The translations under genes and the position numbers were made by a program. Below are positions 1 through 12,578 of a stretch of 64,000 nucleotides of DNA, piece after piece (the first letter of the stretch is position 1; the number at the start of each line of letters is the position of its first letter). The notes under the pieces are model-generated. The model saw only the letters and a list, made by a program, of their open reading frames with translations. It searched no databases and was not told the DNA's origin. The stretch covers positions 26,725,710-26,789,709 of the forward strand of contig CM046340.1 of NCBI GenBank assembly GCA_025403435.1. Reading direction: 5' to 3'. This DNA comes from Artocarpus heterophyllus. Taxonomy: Eukaryota > Streptophyta > Magnoliopsida > Rosales > Moraceae.

Positions 1-1246
1 CACTTGTAGATCCTTTTACACCATATGGGTCTTACCCCTTCGGGAAGATCCACAAGCTCCCAGACCTAATTAGTCTCCATAGACTTCATCTTTGTGTTCA
101 TGGCCTCTGTCTAGAGTTTCGAATCAACATCATCCATAGCCTCTATGTAAGTATAAGCATCCTTGTCATGTTCATCCGGTTTAACCAAGAAGGCCTCCCT
201 ATTAAACATATACTTCTCGGGTTGATGCCCAATCCTCCCACTACGCCGTAGCCCTTTAGATTGTTGTTCAGGTTTGTTTAGTCTTCCTACATTGATTAGA
301 ACGATTTCATTTGGAACCTCCAGAGTGAATGGATCACTCCTTAATTCCTCAAGCACCTATTTGCTTCGAGGCTTAAAGTCGTCCATGTAACTCTCCTCAA
401 GGAAAGCTGCTTTAGTTGAAACCACAACTTTATTTTCTTTTGGGTTATATAAATAACCCCCCTTAGTCCCTTTTGGATATCCTACAAACACGCAAACTTT
501 CAAACGTACTTCGAACTTATTCGCATCCTTAAACAGGACATGAGTCGAACATCTCTATATGTGAATATGGTTTAAGGATGTCTTCTTATCTGTTCATAAC
601 TCGTGAAGAGTTTTAGATACCAATCTTGAAGGCACATTGTTCAAAAGATAACATGCGGTTTGTAGTGCATATCCCCAAAAGGATAAAGGCAATGATGAAT
701 AACTCATCATGGATATTACCATTTCTAATAAAGTCCTATTCCTTCTCTCTGCTGTGCCATTCTGCTGCGGAGTGCCCAGTGCAGTCAAATGGGATAAAAT
801 CCTATTCTCTACTAAGTGTCCCAGAAACTCATCAGAAAGGTATTCTCCACCTCGATCGGATCGAAGTGCCTTTATAGGTCTACCCAATTGCTTTTCCACT
901 TCAGCCCAAAACTTCCTGAACTTGTCAAAAGTTTCACTTTTGTGGTGCATTAGGTACCCATAACCATACCTTGAGTAATCGTCAATAAAAGTGACAAAGT
1001 ACTCAAACCCTCCTCTTGCCCGGATGTTCATCGATCTACAAACATCAGTATGCATAAGTTCTAGAACCCCTTCGGCCTTATGGTCCTTAGACCTGAATGG
1101 TCTTTTGGTCATTTTACTCTCCAAACAAGATTCATTTGAGGTATAGATTCTACCTTTCTGTAACTTAAAGGTCCATCCCTTACCAACCTTTGAATCCTAT
1201 TCAGGTTAATATGACCAAGGCACAAATGTCAAAGATAAGTCTTATT
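1..1246 (-). pseudogene. Copia A-1 pol fragment: integrase to start of reverse transcriptase
   Basis: Read on the minus strand, this is the central part of a Ty1/copia polyprotein, colinear with the copy at 59.9-61.3 kb. The integrase core lies at about 594-1124 and keeps the three acidic positions: D in HTDVC, D in RSDRGGEY and E in GTAERRNRT. A stop follows HEL. Degraded linker sequence continues, and a second open piece at 111-356 carries the RRSGRIGHQPEKY stretch found between integrase and reverse transcriptase. The first reverse transcriptase residues (VWELVDLP) reach the left edge. Several stops make it non-functional. Its 5' half resumes at 12579 because a gypsy element inserted at 1247. 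Identification is secure; the family's clade (Tork or Angela-like) is inference. Confidence 0.9.
1242..1246. other. Left target-site duplication TTATT of the gypsy insertion
   Basis: TTATT lies directly before the TGTAGC end of the LTR and is repeated at 12574-12578 directly after the TTACA end. Removing the element and one TTATT restores the copia reading order seen at 61.25 kb (AAGTCTTATTAGAG). Five bases is the expected Ty3/gypsy duplication length. Confidence 0.95.
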
Positions 1247-4200
1247 TGTAGCGCCCCCTTACGGATGTTACAGATGTCGTTACATACATTCCTTACATAC
1301 TTTTATTTTAGGATAAACCATTTGAACAAAACTTAATTGTTTTGAAAAACATAAAACTTAATTGGAAACATAATTGAGAAATCATACCCAGGATCCATGC
1401 ATGCATTTTTTTTTACAACATTCAATAATTTAATCCATAATAATAATAATAATAATAATTTACTTGATCATAAACATTCTTTAATTAGTTAAACATTCCA
1501 AATAAAAAAATCATAATTTAAAAAGAAACATCACAACATTTTAAAACAATCAGCTCTCACTGTTCAGCAGGTTGAACTTGATCGGTAGGCCAGAAAACAT
1601 CCACCGGTAGGTCGCCCGAGGCTCTACAAAAATAGGGTTTTAAACTTTTGCTAGGTTTGACAGGCCGATCATCATTGTTCAGCAGGCCGACTGACTAAGA
1701 AAAATTAGAAAATTAATTTTTAAAATGAGAATCAATACTTCAATATGCGGATGACCATATACTTAAAATGATAAGATGAAATAATAAAACATAATTCATG
1801 AATTCTTTAAAACTTATCAAATAAACATGTTCAAATTATAAAACTTGATTTAATCATTAAAAACTTTCTTCCTTGGTGTTCTTCCGATTACAATTCATCT
1901 TGCTTAGCTCACACGCCTTTCCACGCCCTCCGCCTAGTCCATAACCTTCTTACCCTTATCTGCAATATGATATAAAATTGGATAAGCTAATGCTTAGTAA
2001 GTACATTATTATCTCACAACTTCAAACATTTTATGTACATCATTATCATCATCATCATAATAGTGCACTAGTCACATTTTCATAGGAACATATCTTTCAT
2101 TACATTATCCATATTAAAACTTAATTCATTTTATCTTAAGGGCCTAAGTGTTGCACCATAATCATCATCGTAGGCGTGCCATCACGAGAGGAGAAGGGTA
2201 GCTAATCCTAAACCAAACATGACATCATAACATATCATAACATTGGTGTATAACACTTATTTAGGTGATACATATATATACATATTTAACTTTCATGCTT
2301 TGAAATACGTCATTATTATACATACATAACTTTATGAACATAAAAATACTTCATAAGAAATCTTTAAATGAAACCATCATAAAATCCATCATAGAATAAG
2401 TATGAATATAAACATAATTTCAAACCTTATAAAACATATCATGTTGTAGGTGAGAATATACTTACCTTTTTAGCTAGCTTACTTAACCTTAATTTTGTAG
2501 GTGATGATGTCGCGGTTTTGATGTGCTCACTTCATATTGTGTTCATGTCATACATTCATTAGAAAAAATGACAATTAACTTATATTTTCAATGAATTAAT
2601 CACCACAACATAACATCCATTACCATACATCATCTCACATACATTCATCTCTTGAAACATAGGTTATAACATATTTCATTTAACATTTAAACCAAGTCAT
2701 AATTTCATGACATAAAAATTACCAATCAACACAAAACTGTGAGCAACACAATAAACAGGCTCATTTAACACATTATTAAAACTGTAGAAAATCCACAAAA
2801 ATTAACGCACATAAAAGACACATAAAACTATGACCTATCCAAAAATCACCTTTAAATAAATTCCATAAAATCCAAAACGTATGTTTGAATTCAGAGACAA
2901 AACAACCATAAACAATTATGGCTGTGAGTTATATGCAATCATCATATTCTAATAATTAAAATAAAATTATTATGACTCTAAAATTCAAATGACAACTTTT
3001 TAACATATAGTTACAGTACCACATAAATTCTTGTCACCAAATAAAATTATTTAATCACACAAAAACATTACAAAGCAAGGAGTCCAACAATTTACTGACA
3101 AAGCAGTCTCATAACCTAGTCTTAATGAAAATTCCATATCACATAAAATATTTATCGAATCATCACCAAACTTTCCAGTCCATAACTTAACATATACAAG
3201 AACATATTTCCTAAATTTCGTAAAAATCAAAGCACAATTGCCCCTTGAACTAAAAGCCACATTTTGTGCAACATAATCAAACAGCAACATTTCACTGTGA
3301 GGGGCAGAGCAAATAAAATTCATATCTTAATGTAGAAATATCGAAATAATGTGAAACTTAGAGGAACATTACATAACACATATATGAACATCATATTAAA
3401 ATTTCAGAGTAAAATAAAATTCCTAGACAAAGTTATGGCAGTCGGATTAAGGAGGAGAAATGCATTTTAGAAATACCGAAAAAGAGTTCTTACCTTAAAC
3501 AAATTTCTACTCAAACTCCATCAAATTCAACCAAAGAAATTTCAATATTTCTTACAACTAATTAGGAGGGAAATTTGAGAGGGAGACAAAGAAGAAAACA
3601 TGAAAAGGAGAGAGAGTGTGAGAGAGAGGAAACGTCTAAGAAAAAATAAAGAGAGGGAAAACAAAATTATCATGAAAAGGGAAAATGAGAGTAATGTACA
3701 TGAGGATGCTTGTCTTTTCCATTATTATCAGAAATTTTCTAATTAAAAGTTGGCTAATTGGAGTGGAGAAAGGAGAGGATTAGGGGAAAGTCAAATTGAT
3801 TAGCTTCACTCACCATATTTTTCCCTCTAAAAATAGAAACCATTTAAAACAATACCAATCAATCAAAAGTCAATTATTTTATTTCCTTAAATGAGGAAAT
3901 TAATCCTAAAATATGCCAATCAATCACATTAAACCATCCAATTATCGAAATTATCTTAGTCACAAATTTGGAAAGACTTTTGCTGACTGCTCGTCAGCTG
4001 TCATCGGCCTGCCAATTCCTCACTTCGGCCTGCCGATTCTACTAAGTCCAGCCTGTCGATGATTTCCATCGGCCTGCCGATGCTTGAGGGACAATTCGGC
4101 CTACCGAACTTGAAGGTTCGGCCTACCAAACTATCCTTACATACTAGAATACATCATAACATTTAAATCATTAATGAATCATTATAAAACATACAATATA

Positions 4201-4359
4201 AATAACATGAACACTTGAGCACATCAATTCCACGTGATCGTCACCTATCATAACACTTAGAATAAAATGGTTAGTAGCATTATATCATAAATCATTAGAA
4301 TTACTTAACGTCATCTCTAATATAACATAATCCACTACATAAAATAGGCGGGTGTTACA
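1247..4359 (-). repeat. Gypsy 3' LTR (3113 bp)
   Basis: It begins TGTAGCGCCCCC and ends GGGTGTTACA on the plus strand and matches 9523-12573 throughout. Because the element reads on the minus strand, this is the 3' LTR. It contains a variable AAT microsatellite near 1437-1460, a GA-rich tract near 3595-3660, and two clusters of the CGGCAGGCCG-type motif at about 1570-1690 and 4000-4135. Confidence 0.95.
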
Positions 4360-4374
4360 ATTCTCCCCACCTTA
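4360..4374 (-). promoter_or_regulatory. Polypurine tract of the gypsy element
   Basis: On the minus strand AAGGTGGGGAGAAT lies directly against the 3' LTR, the expected position and composition for the plus-strand DNA primer of a Ty3/gypsy element. Confidence 0.85.
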
Positions 4375-4393
4375 TAAGAGTTTCATCCTCAAG

Positions 4394-4975
4394 ACTCAAA
4401 ACAGTTGCAGATACTTAGTTCTCATGTCATCTTCATGTTCCCATGTAGCTTCCTCTACTTGATGATTTCGCTAGAGAACCTTTACCAATGGAATTTCTTT
4501 ATTCCTCAAGGTTTTGGTTTTTCAATCGAGTATCTCCACTGGCTTTTCTTCATAACTTAAGTCTTCCAGTATTTCGATCACTTGTGGCTCAATCACATGC
4601 ATAGGGTCTGAGATATATTTCTTGAGCATAGAAATATGGAACACATCATGCATTGCGGACATTTCTGAGATATAATGCTACTAACCATTTTATTCTAAGT
4701 GTTACTCAAAATAGTTGCAGATACTTAGTTCTCATGTCATCTTCACATTCCCATGTAGCTTCCTCTACTTGATGATTTCGCTAGAGAACCTTTACCAATG
4801 GAATTTCTTTATTCCTCAAGGTTTTGGTTTTTCGATCGAGTATCTCCACTGGCTTTTCTTCATAACTTAAGTCTTCTAGTATCTCGATCACTTGTGGCTC
4901 AATCACATGCATAGGGTCTGAGATATATTTCTTGAGCATAGAAACATGGAACACATCATGCATTGCGGACATTTT
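4394..4975 (-). repeat. 310-bp tandem duplication in the gypsy pol 3' end with an inverted LTR scrap
   Basis: Bases 4394-4665 are repeated at 4704-4975 (offset 310) with only about six differences. The sequence is the C-terminal chromodomain part of pol. Between the copies, 4669-4704 is an exact inverted copy of LTR bases 4251-4286. The outer copy (4394-4665) still holds the distal tail of the protein up to the polypurine tract. The inner copy ends in frame for the tail at 4781-4984. Confidence 0.9.
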
Positions 4976-7900
4976 TGAAGGCAACCTCAGCTAATAAGCT
5001 ACTTTGCCTATCCGCTTCACGATCTCATAAGGTCCGATAAACCTCGGGTTCAATTTGTCTTTCTTTCCAAACCTCATAACTCCTTGCATCGGTGCAACTT
5101 TCAAAAACACAGATTCGCCCATGGAAAACTCTAAGGGTCTTCTTCTCTTGTCCGCATAACTCTTCTTACAGCTTTGAGCGGTCTCTATTCTTCTTTTTAT
5201 CAACTTTATCATCTCAGAAGTTTCATTGACAAAATCAGTCTTTTCAGTGTCAATGCTCTCCATCAACTTCTTCTCACCAGCTTCATGCCAACATATAGGT
5301 GACCTGCATTGCCGCTCGTATAGGGCTTCGTAAGGTGTCATTTCAATTGTCACCTAGTAACTATTATTATAAGCAAATTCTGCTAACGGTAGCATTTTAC
5401 ACTAGCTGGTCTTGAAATCTAAAGTACAGGCCTGAAGCATATCCTCTAAAATTACGTTTGTCCTCTCCATTTGGCTGTCTGTTTAAGGATGGAAAGCTGT
5501 ACTGAATATAACTTGGTCCCCGTTGCAGTCTGTACACTTTTCCAAAACTTGGATGTGAACCTGCCATCATGATCTCAGATGATTGACTTGGGAATTCCAT
5601 GAAGTCATACAATCTCCTCGACATAGAGTTCCACTAACTGTTCCATAGAGTAAGTGATCTTGATAGAAATGAAATGTGCCATCTTAGTCAGTCAATCCAC
5701 AACAACCCAGATAGCATCATAACCATTGCTATATCCTCCCATTTCCATTCTAGTATCTGGATGACTGTAAATCACCACCAGGTCTCTGGTGTTCAGCTTT
5801 AACTTGCTGGCAAGTCAAACATTTCTTTACATACATAGCAACATCACGTTTCATTCCAAACCACCAGAAGTTACTCCTTAGATCATTATACATCTTTGTT
5901 GCACCTAGATGAATTGAGTAAGGAGTGTCATGAATTTCCGTCAAAATCCTTTCCCTTAAGCTATGATGTTGGGAACACATAAGCGATCCTTGAGGTACAG
6001 AGTTCCGTCATCCATAATACGAAACTCTATACGAAACTCTTGACATTCCCTTCTTTCATTTCCTGCTTAATCCTTGCGAGGCTTACATCTTCATCTGGTT
6101 TTCTCCGAATCTCATCATACAGCGTCAGAGCAAGAATGAGTGCTGACAACTGGCCTGTGATAAGTTCTAAACTAAAGTTTAGAATTTCCTTTCTCAAAGG
6201 TTGAGACATTGCTTGCATTGACTTCAGCGTAGTCGCAGTCTTTCTACTCAAAGCATCAGCCACTCAGTTAGCTTTTCTAGGATGATAAAGGATTTCACAG
6301 TCGTAATCCTTCACCAGCTCTAGCCATCTCCGTTGTCTTATGTTCAGGTCTCTCTGCGTGACGAAGTACTTCAGACTTTGATGATCGGTAAAGATCTTGC
6401 ATTGGGCCCCATATAAGTAATGCCTCCATATTTTCAGCGCAAACACAACTGTTGCCAACTCAAGATCATGAGTAGGATAGTTCTTTTTATAGTCCTTTAA
6501 TTGTCTCGATGCATAAGCAATCACCCTATCATTCTACATTAGGACTACGCCAAGGCCCATCTTAGATGCATCGTTGTAAATCACAAATCCATCACTTCCT
6601 TCGGGAATGGCCAATGCTAGAGCTGTCGTTAACCTCTTCTTCAGTTCTTGAAAACTTTTCTCGCATGCTTCAATCCATTCATACTTCTTTCTCTTGCGAG
6701 TTAGATTTGTAAGGGGTGCTGCTATCTTGGAGAAGTCTTCTACAAATCTCTGATAATAACCAACTAAGCCCAAGAAGCTCCTTATCTCACTTGCATTTGT
6801 CGGTAGTCTCCAGTTGAGAACAGCCTCTACTTTAGCAGGGTCTACCATAATCCCTTCCTTTGATATAACATGCCCCAAGAAAGACACTCTGTTGAGCCAT
6901 AACTGGCACTTGGAGAATTTCGCATATAGCTTGTGTCTTCTCAATGTCTCTAGCACAATTTTCAAATGCTCCTTATGTTCTTCTCGATTCTTTGAATAAA
7001 CAAGAATATCATCGATAAACACAACAACAAATTTATCGAGGAAATCCTTGAATACCCGATTCATCAGGTCCATAAATGCTGCTTGTGCATTTGTTAGACC
7101 GAAAGGCATGACCACAAATTCATAGTGACCATACCTCGATCAAAAGGCTGTCTTAGGAATATCTCCTTCTTTAACCTTTAGCTGGTGATATCCTGACCAT
7201 AGATCAATCTTTGAAAATACAGAAGCACCCTTAAGCTGATCAAACAAATCTCGATTCGAGGCAACGGGTACTTATTCTTAATCATGACCTTGTTCAGCTG
7301 TCTATAGTCGATGTAGAGTCTCATAGAGCCATCCTTCTTCTTAACAAATAGAACTGGAGCTCCCCATGGTGAGTGACTCTGCCTGATAAAGCCTATGTCG
7401 AGCAATTCCCTTAATTGCGTATGAAGCTCCTTAAACTTTGCTAGGGCCATTCTGTACGGTGCCTTTGAGATCAGGTCGGTGCCTGAAGCGAGCTCGATCT
7501 TGAATTCAATTTCCCTATCAGGAGGTAGGCTTGTCAGGTCATCGGGAAATACTTTTGAATATTTACGTACGATTGGCATATCTTCAATTCTTGTCTTTTC
7601 TTTTTGGATTTTATCTACAATTTTGGCCAGATAGCCCATGCAGTCACTTGCTAACAACTTCCTTGCTTTCATGGCAGATAAAAACATACTGGGTTTCTTC
7701 CTGGACTCACCAACATACACGAACTTTTGATCACCTTTTGGATGGAAAATCACCTTTCGTTTTCAGCATTCGATAGAAGCATTGTACTTGCTCAGAAAAT
7801 CCATCCCAATAATAATATCATAGTCATACATATCGATCACGATAAGGTTGATGAAGAGTTCCCTATCAGAAATCTATAGGGGTACTATACGCAGATAGTG

Positions 7901-8149
7901 CGTGGATAATATCACTTCCCCGGAGGGTAGTGTCGTAGTGAATCATTGTCTCATAGGCTCTAAATGAACCCCTAACTTCTTAGCAAATGATGTAGATATA
8001 AAAGAATGTGTGGCACCAATATCAAAAAGGACATACATAAGCATCAATAGAAAAACTTGATATCTGACCTGCGACCGCATTAGAGGCTTCAACGGCCACT
8101 TGTTCTTTTGCCATGGCATAGATGCGGGCATTCGTAGGTGGGGCTTCAA
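4781..8149 (-). pseudogene. Gypsy pol: protease, reverse transcriptase, RNase H, integrase, chromodomain tail
   Basis: Read on the minus strand. Protease is at about 7943-8149; its active site reads DIGATHSF, so the catalytic DTG/DSG is changed to DIG. Reverse transcriptase spans about 7753-6534 and keeps [18 protein letters not shown] and the catalytic FIDDILVYS. RNase H is at about 6524-6264 and ends in the conserved MADALSRK. The integrase zinc finger is near 5750-5980 (His pair, then CLTCQQVK). The core follows with several frame changes. The stretch 4991-5353 carries MTPYEALYERQCRSPICW, and the tail at 4781-4984 carries DVFHVSMLKKY. At least five breaks (stops and frameshifts, one in reverse transcriptase after KYPLPRIE) make it a pseudogene. 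Confidence 0.93.
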
Positions 8150-9305
8150 GTCTTCCTTGACTGATTAGTGGCCCTTCTAAGGAAGTTTGTATCTGATGGA
8201 GTTGGGCTTGAGGAGGAGCTCTTTGAGGAGCATTAGCATTTGTCAGGTTAGGACAATTCTTAACGAAATGATCTTCTCGCCCACAAATAAAACATTGATT
8301 TGTCCCCATGCGGCATTCTCCAGGATGTTTCCTTCTACATTTGGCGCATGGTTGAAACTGCCTGCAATTATTGTTGTTGTTGGGCTGGCCACCATTATGT
8401 TTCTTGTTGCCCTGGCTTTGCTGGCACTGAGGGTTGCCCTTCCTCTTGTTGTTCCTCTAGTTTTGATTGTTGTTGTTGTTGCTGTTGCTATTGTTGTTCC
8501 AGTGTGGAGGGCAGTTCTGGTTGTTAGCATTACTGGCTAGCTGACCTGACTAAGGCTGGTTTCTTCTTAACTTAGACAAGTGAAACTCAGCACATTGGGC
8601 CCTCATAACAACCTGCTCTTGACTTCTAGGTGGACTTGCCCCATCAACTATTGCAGCAATCTTAGGCCTGAGAACTTTGATCAATCTTCTAACCCTTTCA
8701 CTCTCATCATTAACCATCCTTGGGCAAAGGCGAGCTAATTGATCAAACTTTGTCACCACATCTGTAACTGACATATCCCCCTAGCGCAGGTTCTCAAACT
8801 CCTCATAATGCTTCCTTGTAATGTTCATATGGAAAAACTTCGTGTTGAACTCATGAACCATGTCATCTCTTCAACATTTCTGCCCTGTTTGATGCCGTCC
8901 CACCAAATCCTGGCCTCCATGGTGAGGTAGTACAATGCACAGTGGACCTTCTCATTATCCATAAAGCACATAAGTCTTAAAGTGGCCTCAATCGTCTTTA
9001 ACCATCCTTGTGCGACCAGAGGATCTTTAGAGCCTTCAAAGTCTGTCGGCTTAACCCTCTTCCATCTTACTAGTAAGGGTTCTTGATGGACCATTTCGGG
9101 CTCAACAGCAGGAGCCGGGACTTCGTTGACTTGTGGCTAGGGAGGAGGAGGAGGAGGAGGCTCATCATTCGCCGCTCTGGCCGTTGGCCCTTAATTCTAC
9201 GACTTCTCTCATTTGATCCTCCAACTACCTTTACAGTTCAGCGATCATCGTCATTAGCTTTTTGTTGGTCTGGGTGCGAGTTTGCATTCTTTTGTGGCCG
9301 TCCAT
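8150..9305 (-). pseudogene. Gypsy gag with two Cys/His knuckles
   Basis: The probable start is the ATG at 9305-9303 (MDGHKRMQTR). Two early stops and a frame change follow, within a serine/TCC-repeat stretch near 9140-9165. The Gag core at about 9094-8550 contains FEGSKDPLVAQGWL and ARIWWDGIKQG, typical of the Ty3 Gag capsid domain. An Asn/Gln-rich linker leads to CAKCRRKHPGECR and the knuckle CFICGREDHFVKNC at about 8243-8320. At the Gag-protease joint a four-base TATG duplication moves the frame, so Gag ends early (DAYVCPF) instead of running into the protease. It would form the particle shell and bind RNA if intact. Confidence 0.9.
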
Positions 9306-9505
9306 AGTTAATCTCCTAAAAGAAATAGGAGTTTAAGAATATTCTTCTAATTTATGAGACAGGTTTTCACTACTAGAGCATTAATCATTAGACTACTAGG
9401 TCTAACACCTATCATCATACTTGCATCTTAACATTTAACTTCAAAACATCCTTACTTGGAGGACTTGGACTGACATATGGCGATATGAATTATAAACAGA
9501 AATTC

Positions 9506-9517
9506 ACTCTAATACCA
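9506..9517 (-). promoter_or_regulatory. Primer binding site of the gypsy element (initiator tRNA-Met)
   Basis: On the minus strand TGGTATTAGAGT lies five bases inside the 5' LTR. It matches the usual iMet site TGGTATCAGAGC at 10 of 12 positions. Confidence 0.85.
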
Positions 9518-9522
9518 AAGCC

Positions 9523-12500
9523 TGTAGCACCCCCTTACGGATGTTACAGATGTCGTTACATACATTCCTTACATACTTTTATTTTAGGATAAACCATTTG
9601 AACAAAACTTAATTGTTTTGAAAAACATAAAACTTAATTGGAAACATAATTAAGAAATCATACCCAAGAGCCATGCATGCATTTTTTCTATAACATTCAA
9701 TAATTTAATCCATAATAATAATAATAATAATAATAATAATTTACTTGATCATAAACATTCTTAAATTAGTTAAACATTCCAAATAATAAAATCATAATTT
9801 AAAATGAGACATCACAACATTTTAAAACAATCTGCTCTCACTGTTCGGTAGGCCAAACTTGAGACTTTGGCAAGCCGGAAAACATCCACTGGCAGGCCGC
9901 CCGAGGCTCTGCAAAAACAGGGTTTTAAACTTTTGCTAGGTTCGGCAGGACGATCATCATTGTTCGGCAGGCCGACCGACTAAGAAAAATTAGAAAATTA
10001 ATTTTTAAAATGAGAATCAATACTTCAATATACGGAAGACCATATACTTAAAATGATAAGATAAAATAATAAAACATAGTTCATGAATTCTTTAAAACTA
10101 ATCAAATAAACATGTTCAAATTATAAAACTTGATTTAATCATTAAAAACTTTCTTCCATGGTGTTCTTCCAATTACAATTCATCTTGCTTAGCTCACATG
10201 CCTTTCCACGCCCTCCGTCTAGTCCATAACCTTCTTAGCCTTGTCTACAACATGATATAAAACTAGATAAGCTTATGCTTAGTAAGTACATTATTATCTC
10301 ACAACTTAAAACATTTTATGTACATCATCATCATCATAATAGTGCACTAGGCATATTTTCATAGGAACATATCTTTCATTACATTATCCATATTAAAACT
10401 TAATTCATTTTACCTTAAGGGCCTAAGTGTTGCACCATAATCATCATCGTAGGCACACCGTCACAAGAGGAGAAGGGTAGCTAATCCTAAACCAAACATG
10501 ACATTATAACATATCATAACATTGGTGTATAACACTTATTTAGGTGATACATATATATACATATTTAACTTTCATGCTTTGAAATACGTCATCATCATAC
10601 ATGCATAACTTTATGAACATAAAAATACTTCATAAAAAATCTTTAAATGAAACCATCATAAAATCCATCATAGAATAAATATGATTATAAACATAATTTC
10701 AAACCTTATAAAACATATCATGTCGCAGGTGAGAATGTAGTGACCATTTTAGCTAGCTTACTTAACCTTAATTTTGTAGGTGACGACGCCGCAGTTTCGA
10801 TGTGCTCACTTCATATTGTGTTCATGTCATACATTCATTAAAAAAAATGACAATTAACTTATATTTTCAATGAATTAATCACCACAACATAACATCCATT
10901 ACCATACATCATCTCACATACATTCATCTCTTGAAACATAGGTTATAACATATTTCATTTAACATTTAAAACAAGTCATAATTTCATGACATAAAAATCT
11001 ACCAATCAACACAAAACTATGAGCAACACAATAAACGGGCTCGGTTAACACATTATTAAAACTGTAGAAAATCCACGAAAATTAACACATATAAAAGACA
11101 CATAAAACTATGACATATCTAAAAATCACCTTTAAATAAATTCCATAGAATCCAAAACATATGTTTGAATCCAGAGATAATACAACCATAAACAATTTTG
11201 GCAATGAGTTATATGCAATCATCATATTCCAATAATTAAAATAAAATTATTATGACCCTAAAATTCAAATGAAAACTTTTTAACATATAGTTATAGTACC
11301 ACATAAATTCTTGTCACCAAATAAAATTATTTAATCACACAAAAACATCACAAAGCAAGGAGTCCAACAATTTACTGACAAAGCAGTCTCATAACCTAGT
11401 CTTAATGAAAATTCCATATCACATAAATATTCATCGAATCATCACCAAACTTTCTAGTCCATAACTTAACATGTACATGAATAAATTTCCTAAATTTCGT
11501 AAAAATCAAAGCACAATTGCCCCTTGAACTAAAAGCCACATTTTGTGCAACATAATCAAACAGCAACATTTCACTATGAGGGGCAGAGAAAAGAAAATTC
11601 ATATCTTAATGTAGACATATCAAAATAATGTGAAACTTGGAGGAACATTACATAACACATATATGAACATCATACTAAAATTTTAGAGCAAAAAAAAGTT
11701 TCTAGACAAAGTTATAGCAGTCGGATTAAGAAGGAGAAATGCATTTTAGAAATACCAAAAAAGAGTTCTTACCTTAAACAAATTTCTTCTCAAACTCCTT
11801 CAAATTTAACCAAAGAAATTTCAATATTTCTTACAAATGATTAGCAGGGAAATTTGAGGGAGACAAAGAAGAAAACGTGAAAAGGAGAGAGAGTGAGAGA
11901 GAGAGGAAACGTCTAAGAAAAAATAAAGAGAGAGAGAACAAAATTATCGTGAAAAGGGAAAATGAGAGTAACATACATGAGGATGCTTGTCTTTTCCATT
12001 ATTATCAAAAAAAATTTGATTAAAAGTTGGCTAATTGGCATGGAGAAAGGAGAGGATTGGGGGAAATTCAAATTGATTAGCTTCACTTACCAAATTTTGC
12101 CCTCTAAAAATAGGAAACCATTTAAAACAATTCCAATCAATCAAAAGTCAATTTTTTTATTTCCTTAAATGAGGAAATTAATCCTAAAATATTCCAATCA
12201 ATCACATTAAACCATCCAATCATCGTAATTATCTCAGTCACAAATTTGGAGAGACTTTTACTGACTGCTCATCAGCTGTCATCGGCCTGCTGATTCCACT
12301 AAGTCTGGCCTACCTATGCTTGAGGGACAATTCAACCTACCGAACTATCCTTACATACTAGAATACATCATAGCCTTTAAATCATTAATGAATCATCATA
12401 AAACATACAATATAAATAACATGAACACTTGAGCACATCAATTCCACGTAATCGTCACCTATCATAACACTTAGAACAAAATGGTTAGTAGCATTATATC

Positions 12501-12573
12501 ATAAATCATTAGAATTACTTAACGTCATCTCTAATATAACATAATCCATTACATAAAATAGGCGGGTGTTACA
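9523..12573 (-). repeat. Gypsy 5' LTR (3051 bp)
   Basis: This is the promoter-side LTR of the minus-strand gypsy element, next to the primer binding site. It starts TGTAGCACCCCC and ends GGGTGTTACA. It is shorter than the 3' LTR by about 60 bp, with losses inside the CGGCAGGCCG-type cluster at 12278-12345. The second cluster is at 9843-9982. Confidence 0.95.
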
Positions 12574-12578
12574 TTATT
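12574..12578. other. Right target-site duplication TTATT
   Basis: It matches 1242-1246, and the host copia sequence resumes at once with AGAGCCAGAAG. Confidence 0.95.

Larger units (their letters stand above)
1247..12573 (-). mobile_element. Complete Ty3/gypsy chromovirus (Tekay/Del-like), decayed
   Basis: An 11.3-kb LTR retrotransposon transcribed from the minus strand and nested in copia A-1. It has two LTRs of about 3.1 kb with TG...CA ends, a TTATT target duplication, a primer binding site and a polypurine tract. Its internal region encodes, in order, Gag with two Cys/His knuckles, protease, reverse transcriptase, RNase H, integrase with the zinc finger, and a C-terminal chromodomain-type tail (RKTKTLRNKEIPLVKVL). 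That domain order and tail point to the chromovirus group; Tekay/Del is an inference from the tail and LTR length. Frameshifts and stops break every domain. In a stretch of about 270 bp compared by eye the LTRs differ at roughly 10 positions (about 4%), so the insertion is not recent. Confidence 0.95.

Noticed and set aside
626..963. Plus-strand open frames opposite the copia integrase
   Set aside because: They are antisense shadows of the conserved integrase codons; the same shadows appear at 60638-60942.
8187..8540. Valine- and cysteine-rich plus-strand frames
   Set aside because: Antisense of the Asn/Gln-rich linker of gypsy Gag; low complexity and no independent motif.
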